Of a stretch of 64,000 bases of DNA, positions 22,308 through 34,675 are shown one piece after another. The notes beneath the pieces were generated by a model. It did no database searches. It was given only the letters and a program-made list of their open reading frames with translations, and had not been told where the DNA came from. The stretch spans positions 1,139,762-1,203,761 of the forward strand of contig NW_020194667.1 of the NCBI RefSeq assembly GCF_002865645.1. The letters are read 5' to 3'. The number at the start of each line of letters is the position of its first letter. Position 1 is the first letter of the stretch. Made by a program: the position numbers and the translations under genes. Source of the stretch: Hyaloscypha bicolor E (Eukaryota; Ascomycota; Leotiomycetes; Helotiales; Hyaloscyphaceae).

Positions 22308-25300
22308 TCAAGTCTGTTGCGCTTGAACAACGCCGCCTCTGCCTCTCGGGAATCCTCTGCCTCTACCACCTCTACCCCTAGGTCCTCCACGGCCTCTGTT
22401 ATCCAAACTTGGCGGTGGTGGCACTGCATTAAATGCTTGAGCAGGAGCAGGGGGAGGTGGGCCGCCTCTCCCGCCTCTGAATCCGTTCGCTGGGCCACCT
22501 CTCGCGCCTCTCGCACCGTTCATCTGCCCTTGGGAATTGCCTCGAATGGCCATACTGCTGTGTACGGCTGGTGCAGCATTATCGCCTGAATGTCCCAGAC
22601 CACCTCGGCCCCTGCCACGCGGGACACCGTTGCCCCTTGAAAATCCATTCTGATTCTGGCCAGCTACAGCTCCACGGAACGAGCCTCTCAAAGGCGGCGG
22701 TGCACCGGCTTCGCGGTACTGTCCTTGACCTCCAGGTCCCACTGGCATGCCGTACCCTCCGTTGACCGTCAGTAGAGCAGTGACCGGTGCAGGCCGTTTC
22801 TCGACTGCGGCTTTTGAGCCGGCGATAACTTGCTTGTTTGAAAGATTGAGGACAGAGGCAGTAGAGACTGTGGAGCCACGGAAAGCAGTGCATCGTTCAC
22901 CAAGGCTAGTGCCACTCATGAAGGTTACATCGAAGACGACATCCAGTAGAGTTGTACGTGGAGTGCGAGATATTCCGACGACGGTACCACGAGTGGCAAT
23001 AGGAACACGACCAGAATCTTGGACGTAGACAACTCGATCGCCGAGCGTAAAACGCTGGTTGCCAAGGCGGTGCTCGGCATCTGCGGGCTTTATAAGTGCG
23101 TTTCGAGGAACACCTTTCAATTTCTTGAACTCGATACCGGGACCATTCGCCAACGCATCGTCAGACGCCTTCTCAATAGCCATGACAGCATCTGAATCCA
23201 GTTGCTCTGCATCCAAGGGGACCTTTTCAAAGTTCTTGGACTCGATGGATTTCAGCCAAGCCGCGATCTCCTTGATCTTTGCACCCGCAATTTCGGCCGG
23301 ATAGAAATCGGTCTCATCGTATTCGTTACCTTGTGGCTTTCGTTGGATACCGGCAATGAACTCTGGGAACTTCGTCATGTAGGTGCTCAGAAGCTCGATA
23401 GCCTTGTTGCTGAATTCCCATCCGCTATCCGATCTGCGAGAGTAGCCCAGGACTTTGAGTTTCTTTGACTCGAATTTTAGGTTGAGACCAAGATTGAGTC
23501 GGGGGAGGCCCAGTGCAGATACAGAGAAGGATGAGGTGATCTTGCTGAGGACGAGGGGGTGCAGACCTAACATCTTAGCAACCGCGTATGATGGAGTATA
23601 GTGACTCTTGGTATGATGACTCATGACGATGTTGCGCCCGAATTCCATTTCTTTGCCTTTGGTAGTCGACAACCAGATCTCGGCTCGATTGTCCTTGTGA
23701 CCCACAACTTCCAGTGGTCTGCCGTAATTAAATTCGCCCAAGAAGAAAGCCCGTGATCCCGGCGGGAATTCTTCCTCAATAGGAACAGCTGCCTTCTCTA
23801 AGAACCGTTGATCCTCGCTAACCACCTCATCAACGATGACTTGAGAGGCGTATTCAGTTTCCATGCCTGGAATCACGGCATACTCCTTGACTGTAGCACC
23901 CTCGTCGGTCTTTAGCAAACCCTTCAGCATTTCAACATGAGTAATCGATTCAACAGCGCCAATGATGATACCGAGACGCTTGCTGTAGTTGTTCTCAATT
24001 CTCTCAGCCTTCTTGCGGAAATCGTCGATTTCTCGTGGGCCATGAAGTTGCTGGATAGGGTGAGAAGTGCCACCATCTGCAGGGAGATAATCAAAGAGCT
24101 CGTCTGACACTTTGACCACCTTTCCTTCTTGTAAGAAGGGATATCCCACGAAAACTCGGTGACCCAGCTTCATCGTGGCAGTCTTGACATTTGTTCGTTC
24201 CTCGGTATTTTCGATAGTGACGACCATGCTCTCGTTGCGACTATCTTGTTGGAACACATTGACGCCGTGAAAACCCAATGTCGCATTATAAGGGAGAGTA
24301 GCCAAGCTCGGGAAACCAGCCAATGCTGCGTCCCCAAGTTTAACGCCTTCCATAAGACCAACATGATATTCCAATCCTTCAATAGTGGGAAGATCAAAGA
24401 TGTTCTCAACGCAGTGACAGTGTGCAATATCTGGGAAAATACCCACAAGAGATGAGGGGTAAGTAAAGTCAACGTCTGGGTCATGAGTGAACTTCAAAGT
24501 GACTCCAAACTCATTCCTCGCCTTCTCCACATCACTTAGAAGAGCGTTCTTGGGAGCCATGGCAGCCAACAGGCGCTTTTCATCGATGAAAGGGATCTTG
24601 ACAACAGCTTCCCAATCCATCTTCTTACCATTCATGTCGAGTTCGAAGTCTCGGGGGTAAAAGTCGAGGATGGGAGATGCCGGATTGGTCATGAGATCAT
24701 GGTAAATGGATGGTACGATCTTTTTACTTCGATCAGGAAGGACACCCATGAGTTGCTCATAAGGATGAAACGGCTGGCCAAGTTTGAAGTTGACATCTGC
24801 TTTTAGACCTTTGATGACATCTGAAATAATAGTGTTAGTTGGATGCTTGGGACAGGTGCCCTGAACACATACCGGATATCATTGGGGAGTAGTGGTATTG
24901 ATAGAACCAGGGCCACGATACCACTCCACGATAGTAGTAGTATAGAACCCACTGCAAGCCCTGCACGTAGTTCTCGCACAACTTCGTCAATTCCTCTTCG
25001 TTGTTTCGGTCCCATTCAAATTTTCCCTGGTAGTATCGGTCCTTCCACTCCTGGAACTTTGCTTCGTACTGTTTGTCCATCTCTGCCTGAGCCTCTGCTC
25101 TAGAGACATCGATTGTTTTGGCGTTATCGTATTGCTTAACAATCCGAAGGATAGCAAGTTGTGACTCTTCGTCCTCATCTTCGTCCTCTTCTCCGTCTAG
25201 CTTAGCGGGAAAGGAGAGCTGCAAATGACGATCACCTTGCTCATTCTCAGCCGTCTTCCATTCGAGATGAAGACTCTCTGCAAGTTCTTGTACGAACTTG

Positions 25301-26600
25301 CGATCCGCAGCTGGTAAGGTATCCGGTAGATCTAGAGGTAGATCTGAGCGATGAGCGACGTATTTTTTGACCTGCTTCCAGACCTCCCGCTGAGGGGTGG
25401 TCATTGTCAATTTCCCCTTCGTCTTGCCCTTGACCATAACATCCTCCTTGGCCATTTGCTTCGACTTGAACCAACTCTGATCCGAGCTTTCCGATTCGAA
25501 GAAACGATATTCCACATGTGCCAGTTCGTCCAATAATACAGCCAATCTATCCATTTTGATGACACCGCTCTCGTTGATGTATCCACCACATTTTGGTAGT
25601 ACGGCCTTGTAAATCTTGAACATCAACGCCAAAGCCCCTTCATTAATATGCAAATTAGGAAGATTAGGTAAGAAATCGTTTCCCACGAAGAATGCCATGA
25701 GGATGAAGTCGTCGATGACTCGTTCCAGATCGAAAGTAAATCCAAGTACGCCGTCTTCTTTTAGTTCCTGAAACTCCAGCTCCAGGTATTCTCGTACAAC
25801 GCATAAATGCATCAAGTAGAAATTTTGATGCTCCAATTCCTTGGATTTTGCCTTACTTTGTCGCCCAAATGTAACCTCCTCTCGCAATAGACAAAAATGT
25901 GGATCGTGACTCAAAAGTCCCAACATGATGAGATCAGCATCAAGACCGTAAAGGCAATGTCGGACGTTGGGATCGTAGTCAGGCTGGGCTTTCGCCAATC
26001 GAATGTACTCCATGATTTTGTGCTCGCCTTCTCCGGGAACTTCGTGGCCTGACAGGACAATTTCGACACCCTGCCAATCAACATCCTCCGATACCTTCTT
26101 GTTGATGAAATATTTCAACTGGAGGGTCAACTTGTACATGAATTCCGTACCTATATAGGTTAGTTCATTCAAAGTGACAAATAAACCATCGTACCTGGTG
26201 TGATTGCATTACTATCAAATGCTTCCTCCTTGGGCATCTCTTTTCCTTCCCTAATGGCCTTCTCTCTTGCATTTTCAACATCAAGCGCTGTACGAAATCG
26301 TCGGGCTCGCTGTTGATTCATCTTTGCTCTCGGTGCAACCCCATCGATTGCCATGAAGAAAAGCTGCTTCGGCTTAATCTTCCCATAAAGATGCTCAATG
26401 TAATTGAATATTGCAATGAACATTTGTTCCTCCGTCATTCGGAATGTCGCATCGTCCGAGTCCTTATGCGTGCAGTTGTGAATGATTCCATTCATGTCAA
26501 GGTAGAGGGCGTCGAACTCAGGTATCCGGTTCTCTGCGATCAACTGTGAGATCGCTGGATACCTCTCGCTCATCCATCGAAAGAATTTGGGAACACCCAT
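22308..26600 (-). CDS. XRN1: 5'-3' exoribonuclease 1 (Xrn1/Kem1)
   Basis: Three exons: 26600-26195, 26150-24873 and 24820-22308, with introns of 44 and 52 nt, giving 1398 residues, near the usual length for fungal Xrn1. The protein starts MGVPKFFRWMSERYP, the conserved Xrn N-terminus. The catalytic acidic residues are visible: LDMNGIIHNC (about 35), AIDGVAPRAKMNQQRARRF (about 86), GEGEHKIMEY and GLDADLIMLGL (about 200). The helical part ends near DVNFKLGQPFHPYEQLMGVL, followed by PAZ-, KOW- and SH3-like regions typical of Xrn1. The last 150 residues are Gly/Arg/Pro-rich with RGG-type repeats, likely RNA-binding and disordered. Xrn1 degrades decapped mRNA in the cytoplasm and P-bodies. Transcribed divergently from HAT2 with 452 bp between the start codons. 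Confidence 0.96.
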
Positions 26601-27052
26601 AATGAAGTAGAGCGCGGTGAGCGCGAGTGGCGTCTATGGTGTTCTGGTTATATTCGGAAGGGTGATGAGGAAATATGTTGCTTTTACCGCAACTCGAAAT
26701 CGCCTCTCGTGTCTCCTGAAAAGAGAATGAAGCACACTCGTCTTTGTCTTCCTCTCCGACTCCTTCCTAGTGGCAAGTAAGCGTGGTGATTGATTTGTAT
26801 TGTTTCTCGAAAAAAAAATGATGTCTTTGACGTTGTCATGGTTCAAGAGCCTCCCCGCCAGTTACTTTGACGCTAGCGGGATCGCGGCCGCCTCCAACTT
26901 GGTACAGAAAGCGCGACCGCGTTCTTTCAACGCGCGGTATCGAGAAGACCTCACTTTGCGACTTTCCTGACCGTCCCTAGGCTCTCCGATCTTCAGGCAC
27001 CTTCTTGGGTCCCCTTCAACCAGTCTGATCTATTCATCTACTTTCTACAACC
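26601..27052. promoter_or_regulatory. Shared divergent promoter, XRN1 / HAT2
   Basis: 452 bp between two start codons on opposite strands. The middle (about 26880-26945) is GC-rich with CGCGGCCGCC and ACGCGCGG. No clear TATA box is seen on either side. Shared regulation is possible but not shown. Confidence 0.6.
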
Positions 27053-28706
27053 ATGGCGCCTGACTCTGCAGACGTCGAAATGGAAGGTGTGTTCGTTGAT
27101 CTACAGATGAGCAGTAAAGCGCTTTGCCATTTTTCGACAATGATCTAGGAATAGGCTTAATAGAGGCTGATGAATCAATAGTCCCTCGCCCAGATACCGA
27201 AGATGAGGATACTGAGCAGAAGATTATCAACGAAGGTATGTCCCCTCTCTTGGCGACCGGTTGATCGCCGCTGACAGACCCACTCTAGAGTACAAGACGT
27301 GGAAGAAAAATAGTCCTTTTCTTTATGACATGATCCTAAGGTGAGGAGTGTTCTGCTACCTTCTGAAGCGCTGTAACTGACATTTCGCAGCACTGCGCTT
27401 GAGTGGCCCACCTTGACTACACAATGGTTCCCCGATAAGAAAGAGTAAGTCTTGTACGCTCTATATTAAGGAAGGAGAAGCTCAATTTTTGCAAGGCCTG
27501 CTGGCAAGAATTACACCATCCATCGATTGCTGATAGGCACCCACACCTCCAACGATGCCCAGAATTACCTCCAGATCGCCAATGTTGAACTGCCAAAGAA
27601 TATTACACCAAACCCTCATGACTACGACGAGCAGCGAGGAGAGATTGGTGGCTATGGCAACTCTTCAAACGGCGAACAGGCAGCGATCAAGATGACAATT
27701 GAGCAGAAGATTGATCATCCGGGAGAAGTCAACAAGGCTAGATATCAACCACAGAATCCCAACATTATTGCTACAATGTGCATTGATGGAAAGGTCCTGG
27801 TCTTTGATCGTACCAAGCACAGCAGTCTTCCAAAAGGCACTGTCAATCCGCAGGCAGAGTTACTGGGACACAAGAAGGAAGGATTCGGGCTGAGTTGGAA
27901 CCCACATGAGGCCGGAAAGCTGGCGACTGGCAGCGAAGACAAAACTGTCCGCTTATGGTACGAATGAATGTATGCGAGCTTGGAAGAAGCTAACAATTAC
28001 AGGGACCTGAAAACCATCCAGTCAAGCAATAACCACGTCAAAGCATCGCGAGTGTATACGCACCATAGCTCGATCGTGAACGACGTCCAATATCACCCTC
28101 TGCATAAATCCCTGATCGGAACCGTCTCGGATGATCTCACTCTTCAAATTATCGATGTTCGGCAACCAGAAACCGATCGATCATCTGTAACGGGCCAGGG
28201 TCATAGCGATGCTATCAATGCCTTGGCTTTCAATCAAGCCTCGGAGTTCGTTTTGGCTACCGCATCTGCTGACAAGACTATTGGTATTTGGGACTTGAGG
28301 AATCTGGACGATAAGCTCCACTCCCTGGAGGGTCATGGCGATGCTGTCACCTCCCTGGCTTGGCACCCCCATGAAGAGGCTATATTGGGTAGTGGAAGTT
28401 ATGATCGCCGAGTTATCTTCTGGGATCTCAGCAGAGTCGGAGAGGAACAACTGCCAGACGATCAAGAAGATGGACCTCCTGAATTGTGAGCTTTCCCCAA
28501 TTCCCTTTCCCGCCAACACTAATCTTGCCAGGTTATTCATGCATGGTGGTCATACCAACCATCTAGCTGATTTCAGTTGGAACCAGAATGAGCCATGGGT
28601 CGTCTGCAGTGCTGCTGAGGATAACTTGATACAGATCTGGAAGGTGGCTGAAGCAATTGTGGGCAAGGATATTGAAGAACCGTCACTTGATGAGCTTGAG
28701 CGATGA
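27053..28706 (+). CDS. HAT2: Histone acetyltransferase type B subunit 2 (RbAp46/48-Msi1 family WD40)
   Basis: Seven exons: 27053-27086, 27164-27235, 27289-27340, 27391-27444, 27496-27957, 28003-28485 and 28532-28706, joining in frame to 443 residues, the usual size. Residues about 36-70 ([31 protein letters not shown]) form the histone H4-binding helix module of the family. Six to seven WD40 blades follow, with [39 protein letters not shown] and [13 protein letters not shown]. The C-terminal [17 protein letters not shown] and IQIWKVAE are family signatures. The protein escorts histone H4 to Hat1 and is related to the CAF-1 and Mis16 WD40 chaperones; fungi often have one gene doing several of these jobs, so chromatin assembly is an equally fair label. 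The first four exons are only 34-72 nt long, so automatic annotation may miss them. Confidence 0.94.
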
Positions 28707-30811
28707 ATTGGGCAGAGGGTTCCTGCAGATACCAGATGACGACTTTTTGATGATATGCTGTGGAAAGGAGTTCATTGCATGTGATTGTGGCACGGCGTTA
28801 ACTGGAATGATCATCAATGATATTCGAAGACTGATGCGCCTAGAGAGCCGTTGTACATCATGCATTGGAGTAGCATCTCTTTCCGCCTCCAAAGTTCGCA
28901 TCCCCCATCCCTAGGAAAATTTGTCCACAAAAAGAACATCCTATTATAATGTCGCTATAAGATAATTTTGAGATGGTGACTTGAATCGGACATATCACAA
29001 TCTGAGGGAGACAGGGGGTTTACTTTCAAGCGTCCATCCAGGACTCACACGTGTGACAGTTCTCGTGAGCTCTGCCATTGAGCTACACCCTCGAGACAAT
29101 CTCGCTTTTCATTTTGTCCAAAGAATTGAAGCTTGCCCTGAATGCCAAGGCTAGTGTATCACGTGACAGCTAGGACTCAAACTACGCTCTTGCTAGGGTA
29201 CAGCCGAGCACACTTAGCAGCAACTTCATCTTCCCGTCCCTGATGTGCAGATGATGACCATCAGGACAACATTGAATAACTCACCATGAACAGTTTGGAG
29301 AACCAGATTAGTCCTCGGCACGATATTCGAAACACGCCTTTAGTTCCATATGGTCGACACCTGCCTATAGAAGCACGAGGCTTATCAATCTAAGCCTCAG
29401 AACACGCTCACCACTTTGCATTATTGCAAGGCCTCCTAGTCCGCTTTTTACTCTCGAAATACTTCCTGCAATTCGTCGCTCTATCCATATCATGATGGAT
29501 GCTATCCTGAATGAGTAGGGTCACCCACGTTGGGCAGCTTCTGCCTCTTCACTCCGCGGTCACCTTCCCACATTGCGTATCTTGGGTGGGATCACCAAAG
29601 CATCTACCTCTCTACCTGTCGAACTTTTTCGACAGCAAGTCACTGACAACTGATGGAGTATTACTCTGAATCATGGTGTGGGTCACGCGATGGGCAGTTG
29701 ATTCCATGAAGGATCGCAGTTGGAGCGATGATACACATTTGACATCATCTTTTCTGATGCTTGGGAATCTGCTTCTTTTCAGGCTTTGGGGGCATCTCTT
29801 CTATTCCCACACATTCCTATCGACCAACAGGCTTTGACTGCCCCGCATATGTTGATATATTGAAGTCATGACCGCCACTCGCCTCGATGGCGAGGATTGC
29901 GCCCTCTTGACTACGACGTGTCATCGATGCCCGGATGATGGATATGAAAGGGCTCTTCTTAACGTTTCCAGAATCAGATGCCTCTCTCCAAGTCTGGGCA
30001 CGTCGACTTACGCCCTGCAGCATGCCTGCCACCAGAATACTCCACCCCAGGTCTCTGTTCTCGCATTCGATGAACGACTGCTACCGATATACGTCCCTTC
30101 CCCGACATACTCTGCGATCCCTGTTCACAGGTTTGAAGAAGAATGAACACAAAATCGTCGGCGGCATCTCTCATCATACGATATTTATGCCTTGCCCCAC
30201 CCATTCACACATGGCTCGGATATTCCAGGCAGCGTCCAGCAATAACCAGGTTCTACATTGCGCTACCGACTACAGCGACTTTTCAGATACTATTACGATG
30301 GAACCATGGATTCAAGATGCCGTGAGGTGCTGGCAGATTTGGGCAGCCATCTTCAGTGAACGTACCGGGCTCTGGATTTTCTCGCACCACGGACTTGGCT
30401 GAACTCGCCACAGCCGATCGGCGTGAAACAGAGCAAGAGGAGGATATTGTTCCGCTGCAATGTTGAACTGTCCACGCCATTTGCGCATCGTAGATAACTT
30501 GCTGTGACTCAATATGTAATTCGCGTCTGTGACTTTGAGAAGAACCGGCGAGGCTCGGAGATTTCCACTATCGGGAACAGCTCGGGGGAGATATCTGCCA
30601 GAACCGAATTTTCCAAGTTAGCTCATGGTAAGTTCTCTTGCCTGAGGTAACAGGCTTGAGGTTCTTTTCACCAACGTTGTCAATATTACTTTCTTGCGCT
30701 GTACATTTTTGTTCCGGCATCTCAAGTCCGTCGTGAGATTTGGGCACGGTCGCTACTGTGAGTGGCTGATTAGCGGGACTGCGGGACTGCCTTTTTACCT
30801 AGCTCGCGACG
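28707..30811. other. 2.1-kb intergenic stretch, possible gene decay, no supported gene
   Basis: Between HAT2 and CTK1. A sequence with a tRNA A-box-like motif (TAGCTCAATGGCAGAG on the minus strand, about 29070-29092) is present but does not fold as a tRNA. Between about 29700 and 30410 fragments in more than one frame read like protein (for example EPWIQDAVRCWQIWAAIF near 30300), as in a decayed gene. I cannot name a family. Confidence 0.5.
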
Positions 30812-33800
30812 ATGACTTCCTTCACACAACATTCCCCAGCCCGGTATGTCGCAATGAAAGACAGCTGGAGCCACGGTGACGATCGCAGAGACCGAGGTAG
30901 AGTTGATCGAGGAGTAACACGTCCAAGAAGATCGAGATCGCCAGCTTCACGTCGCCTCGAGAGCGACAGGGAACCCAAGGCCAGAGAGCGCAGTCCGATC
31001 AAGTCGAGGCCTCTCTCACAGCACGGCGGCGACAGACCTCGCGAGCGCAGTCGCGATCGCAGACGGAGACAATCCCGATCACCTTTGAGGGACTCGAGGG
31101 AGGAAGTGCGGGAGAGGAATAGAGGAAGGGAGCTGCTGGACACGCGAGGCTCTGACAGGCCAAAACGAAGTACCTACCACTCGCCATCATCAGCCAAACG
31201 CCGCAAGAGTCGAAGTTCTTCTCCAACACGAAGCCACCATAAGAAATCGAGGCGAGTTACATCCCGCAGTCCTTCTCGACTGGACGCAGGCTCGGTCACG
31301 TCCTCCCGGCCAGACAAGAAGCGGCGGACTCTATCCCCACTCCCACTGCCGTCTCGAAAACGATCATCAGAACGGAGGAGTTCAGATATTCGAGTTGAGG
31401 GGAAATCTAAGCACCACCGTGATTCTGGTGCATTTGAGAGACGAGGACGTTCTCCCAGCCCGAAGCGCGGCGAGGCCTCGTCGCGGCGCCACGCTTCAGA
31501 GCATCGATACGAACATAGCTCAAAGCACAGTCGATCCCCCCCAAGGCAATCCCCCAAACCCCGGCCGAGGTCTCCATTCGAGAAGTCGAGGGAGAAGCCA
31601 CCGAGAAGAGGCCACTCACCACATATAGACCGAAGATCTCCTGATATCGATCGGTACGAGCCATCAAACCGCTCTCGCCAGCAGTCGCCACGAGCTCCCA
31701 GAAGCTCCGCTCCATCTAGGGGGCATTCCCCAAAGCGAGAGGGAGCAGGACGGCCGCCTCCCAGAGACGAGTATCGACCTGGTCATAATCCGCAGTCAAA
31801 GAACGGACGCCAATTATCCTCAACAGCCTCGGGTGCAAATAGCATTGAGGTCAAGGGGGCAAGACCTTCCACAACTGCTTCTGGAGCAAACAGCATTGAG
31901 GTCAAATCTGATAAGATGGCCGGCAGGGGGTTCTATGGAGGCCAGCAAGGTTACCACCCTAACAACCAGATGCAAGCTGCTTTCCCCCTGAAGCCGCAGT
32001 ATAACCAAGGCCCGCAAGTCGATCCGCGACAGTACTCTCAATCTCCTCAGCATCACATGACACCCAACTCCTATCATGGATCTCCTCAAGCACAGTCTCC
32101 CTATTCTGCAGGAAGAGGCAATTGGGGTGGGCAACAACAACAATACTCACCTCAGCCGTAAGTCTCTAGTCTATATTTCCCTCATGGTGATTGACATAAT
32201 TTAGACAATACCCGCAAAATTATCAGCAGCAATCGGGCTATTCCGGTCCAAACGGGCCTCAGGGCCATTACTACAATAACCAGTCTCCCCCGTATCAAGC
32301 TGCTCCGACAGGACCTATGAATCAGGGATATCAACAAAGCTTTCGTGGAAATCAACGAGCATTTCGAGGCAACCATTTCAACCCACGGGGTGGTCGAGGT
32401 GACCATCGAGGCGGTCGTGGCGGACATTTTCAAAACCTTCACTGGAATGCTAGTGGAGGCCCTACTGGGGCAGGTCGTGGACAGCACTCTGGGAACGTGA
32501 CGCCGCAACACACTTCTCCCCCACAACCTTACCCGCCACAACCAGGGTCTCACGAGAGCACTCCCCAGTACAATGGCCGAAATGAGGATGAAGAGGATAA
32601 CGAAGACCTATTCAGACCATCGAAAGAACTACAAGTTGAGGATTCGGAAACAACCAAGAAGAAGGAAGAGGAGCAGATGCCACCACCAAGCAGACCACCC
32701 CCGACTGGGCCACAAAGCCAGCAGAACTCGTCAAAGTTCAGCTTTGCCTTTAAAGGACCATCTAAGGCTACTCCGACCCCACCAAAGCCGGAAATTTCTT
32801 CAAAGCTAAATGCAGGTCCAGCACGCAACGTACAAATTAGCCCTGATCGCCCTCGAGGTCCCAATTCCCGAAACATTCCAACGGAGCCGGCCTCTGCAAG
32901 ACGACAAGATTTCCGCGACCCGCCTCCTCCAACCACCCGAAAGGTCAGGAAGACGATGAAACGACTGAAGGAACGCCCCCACCTTCCAGATGAGTTTAAG
33001 AAATCAGACTCGGTCTACTTCCGAAAACCCGGAAATGAGTCTGTCGTTGGATCTGGGACGTATGGAAAGGTCTTCAAAGCTATTCATGTGTATACCAAAA
33101 GCCTAGTGGCCTTAAAAAAGATTCGCATGGAAGGTGAACGAGACGGATTTCCAGTCACGGCGGTGCGAGAAATAAAGTTGCTTCAGTCACTGAAGCATCA
33201 CAATATCGTCAATCTGCAAGAAGTCATGGTCGAGAAAAACGATTGCTTCATGGTTTTCGAATACCTCTCCCACGATCTCACTGGGCTACTGAATCACCCT
33301 ACCTTCAAGCTCGAGCCTGCACACAAGAAGCATCTTGCGAAGCAACTTTTTGAAGGTCTTGATTATCTTCACCGACGGGGTGTTCTTCATCGCGACATCA
33401 AAGCAGCAAACATTCTTGTTAGCAATGAAGGCCAGCTGAAGCTTGCTGACTTTGGCCTTGCTCGATTTTACGCAAAGCGACGGCAGCTTGATTATACAAA
33501 CCGAGTCATCACCATTTGGTACCGATCGCCGGAGCTTCTGCTTGGTGAGACACAGTATGGCCCAGCAGTGGATATTTGGAGCGCAGCCTGTGTGCTTGTG
33601 GAAATTTTCACCCGACATGCAATCTTCCCTGGCGATGGAAGCGAGATCAGCCAGCTCGAGAAGATCTACGCAATACTTGGAACGCCGAATAAGGTAGACT
33701 GGCCTGGTCTGGTGGACATGGCTTGGTTCGAGCTTTTACGACCTTCAGCACGACGACCAAATGTCTTTGCAGAGAAATACAAAGAACGTGTGACTCCAGC

Positions 33801-34200
33801 TGCTTATGAGCTTTTGGATGCGATGTTTCAATACGATCCTGCCAAGAGACCTTCAGCTTCTGATGTTTTAGAGCACCCGTATTTTACTACGGAGGAGCCG
33901 AAGCCAAGACAAGCTGTAGAGTATGTTCCCGTGGTTCACTTCATTCAGTGTAATAGCTAACACTTCGATAGACTTTCGAAGTTGGAAGGAGACTGGCACG
34001 AATTCGAATCGAAAGCGCTCCGAAAAGAGAACGAGCGAAAGGATAAAGAAGCACGCCGACAAGCACAGAAAGAGGCTACCCTCAAAGCAGAAAAGGAGAA
34101 GAAACGTGGTCCTGAAGGAGAGGCGGCAGAACGGGACCCGAAACGCATCGCTATGGGCCCTCCTAGCCTACCAGTTTCGAAGGCTGAGACCGCTAGGTGA
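30812..34200 (+). CDS. CTK1: CTD kinase I catalytic subunit (Ctk1/Lsk1, CDK12-like)
   Basis: Three exons: 30812-32157, 32205-33920 and 33972-34200, giving 1096 residues. The first 700 residues are low complexity: an Arg/Ser-rich part (about 20-330, many SPS, RSR and RRSRSP motifs like SR splicing factors), then Gln/Tyr/Gly/Pro-rich sequence. The kinase domain spans about 720-1010, with glycine loop GSGTYGKVF, the PSTAIRE-like helix PVTAVREIKLLQ, HRDIKAANILV, ADFGLARF and an activation loop ending in VITIWYRSPELLLGE. The VREIKLLQ and LLNHPTFKL details fit Ctk1/Lsk1 rather than Bur1. A Lys/Glu-rich helix closes the protein. Ctk1 phosphorylates Ser2 of the RNA polymerase II CTD during elongation; the long RS-rich extension makes the protein closer in build to metazoan CDK12. 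A short tandem duplication encodes TASGANSIEVK twice (about 31822-31905). Start could also be the ATG 42 bases downstream. Confidence 0.92.
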
Positions 34201-34675
34201 AAGCAGAACATGATATGTCCATGTATGAGTATTATTGGGAGCGAAGAGCGTTAGCCAGGCATTTATGGATGGAGCGTTTGATCATTAGGTACAAAGGAGT
34301 CGAGGGAGAGAATGGAGTGATAGAGGGTGATGCACTTTCTCGGAAATACATGCATTGTGGTTATGATGGTTGGCCTTTCTCATCTGATCTTGGCACCATG
34401 TGAACGAGAAGCATGGGGATGTAAGATACGAGAGGTCGCCCGGAAGGATAGAGGATCTGATGATCAACCAAAACTGACAATTCTCACTCATCTCATCTTT
34501 GTATTGACTGGCTTTGCAGAACCTTGTGCACCATTTCTACATCATGCTTCGTAATTACCCAGATCAGCTCCATCCCTTCATAACCCAACTTCCCATCGCC
34601 CTGCATTCATAGTCCGACACCGAACGCCATCGTTTCATAAAGTGCATAGCAAATCGACTACCCGAACACTACAGT
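34201..34675. other. Convergent intergenic region CTK1 / MCM5
   Basis: 475 bp between two gene ends; only short ORFs and presumed 3' UTRs. Nothing else seen. Confidence 0.6.

Noticed and set aside
29020..29096. tRNA gene on the minus strand (GAGGGTGTAGCTCAATGGCAGAGC start)
   Set aside because: The D-arm and A-box look real, but no T-arm with a GTTCRA loop or matching acceptor stem follows at the right distance. At most a tRNA-derived relic.
29700..30410. Gene fragments between HAT2 and CTK1
   Set aside because: Protein-like pieces occur in more than one frame, but I could not join them or name a family, so no pseudogene is called.
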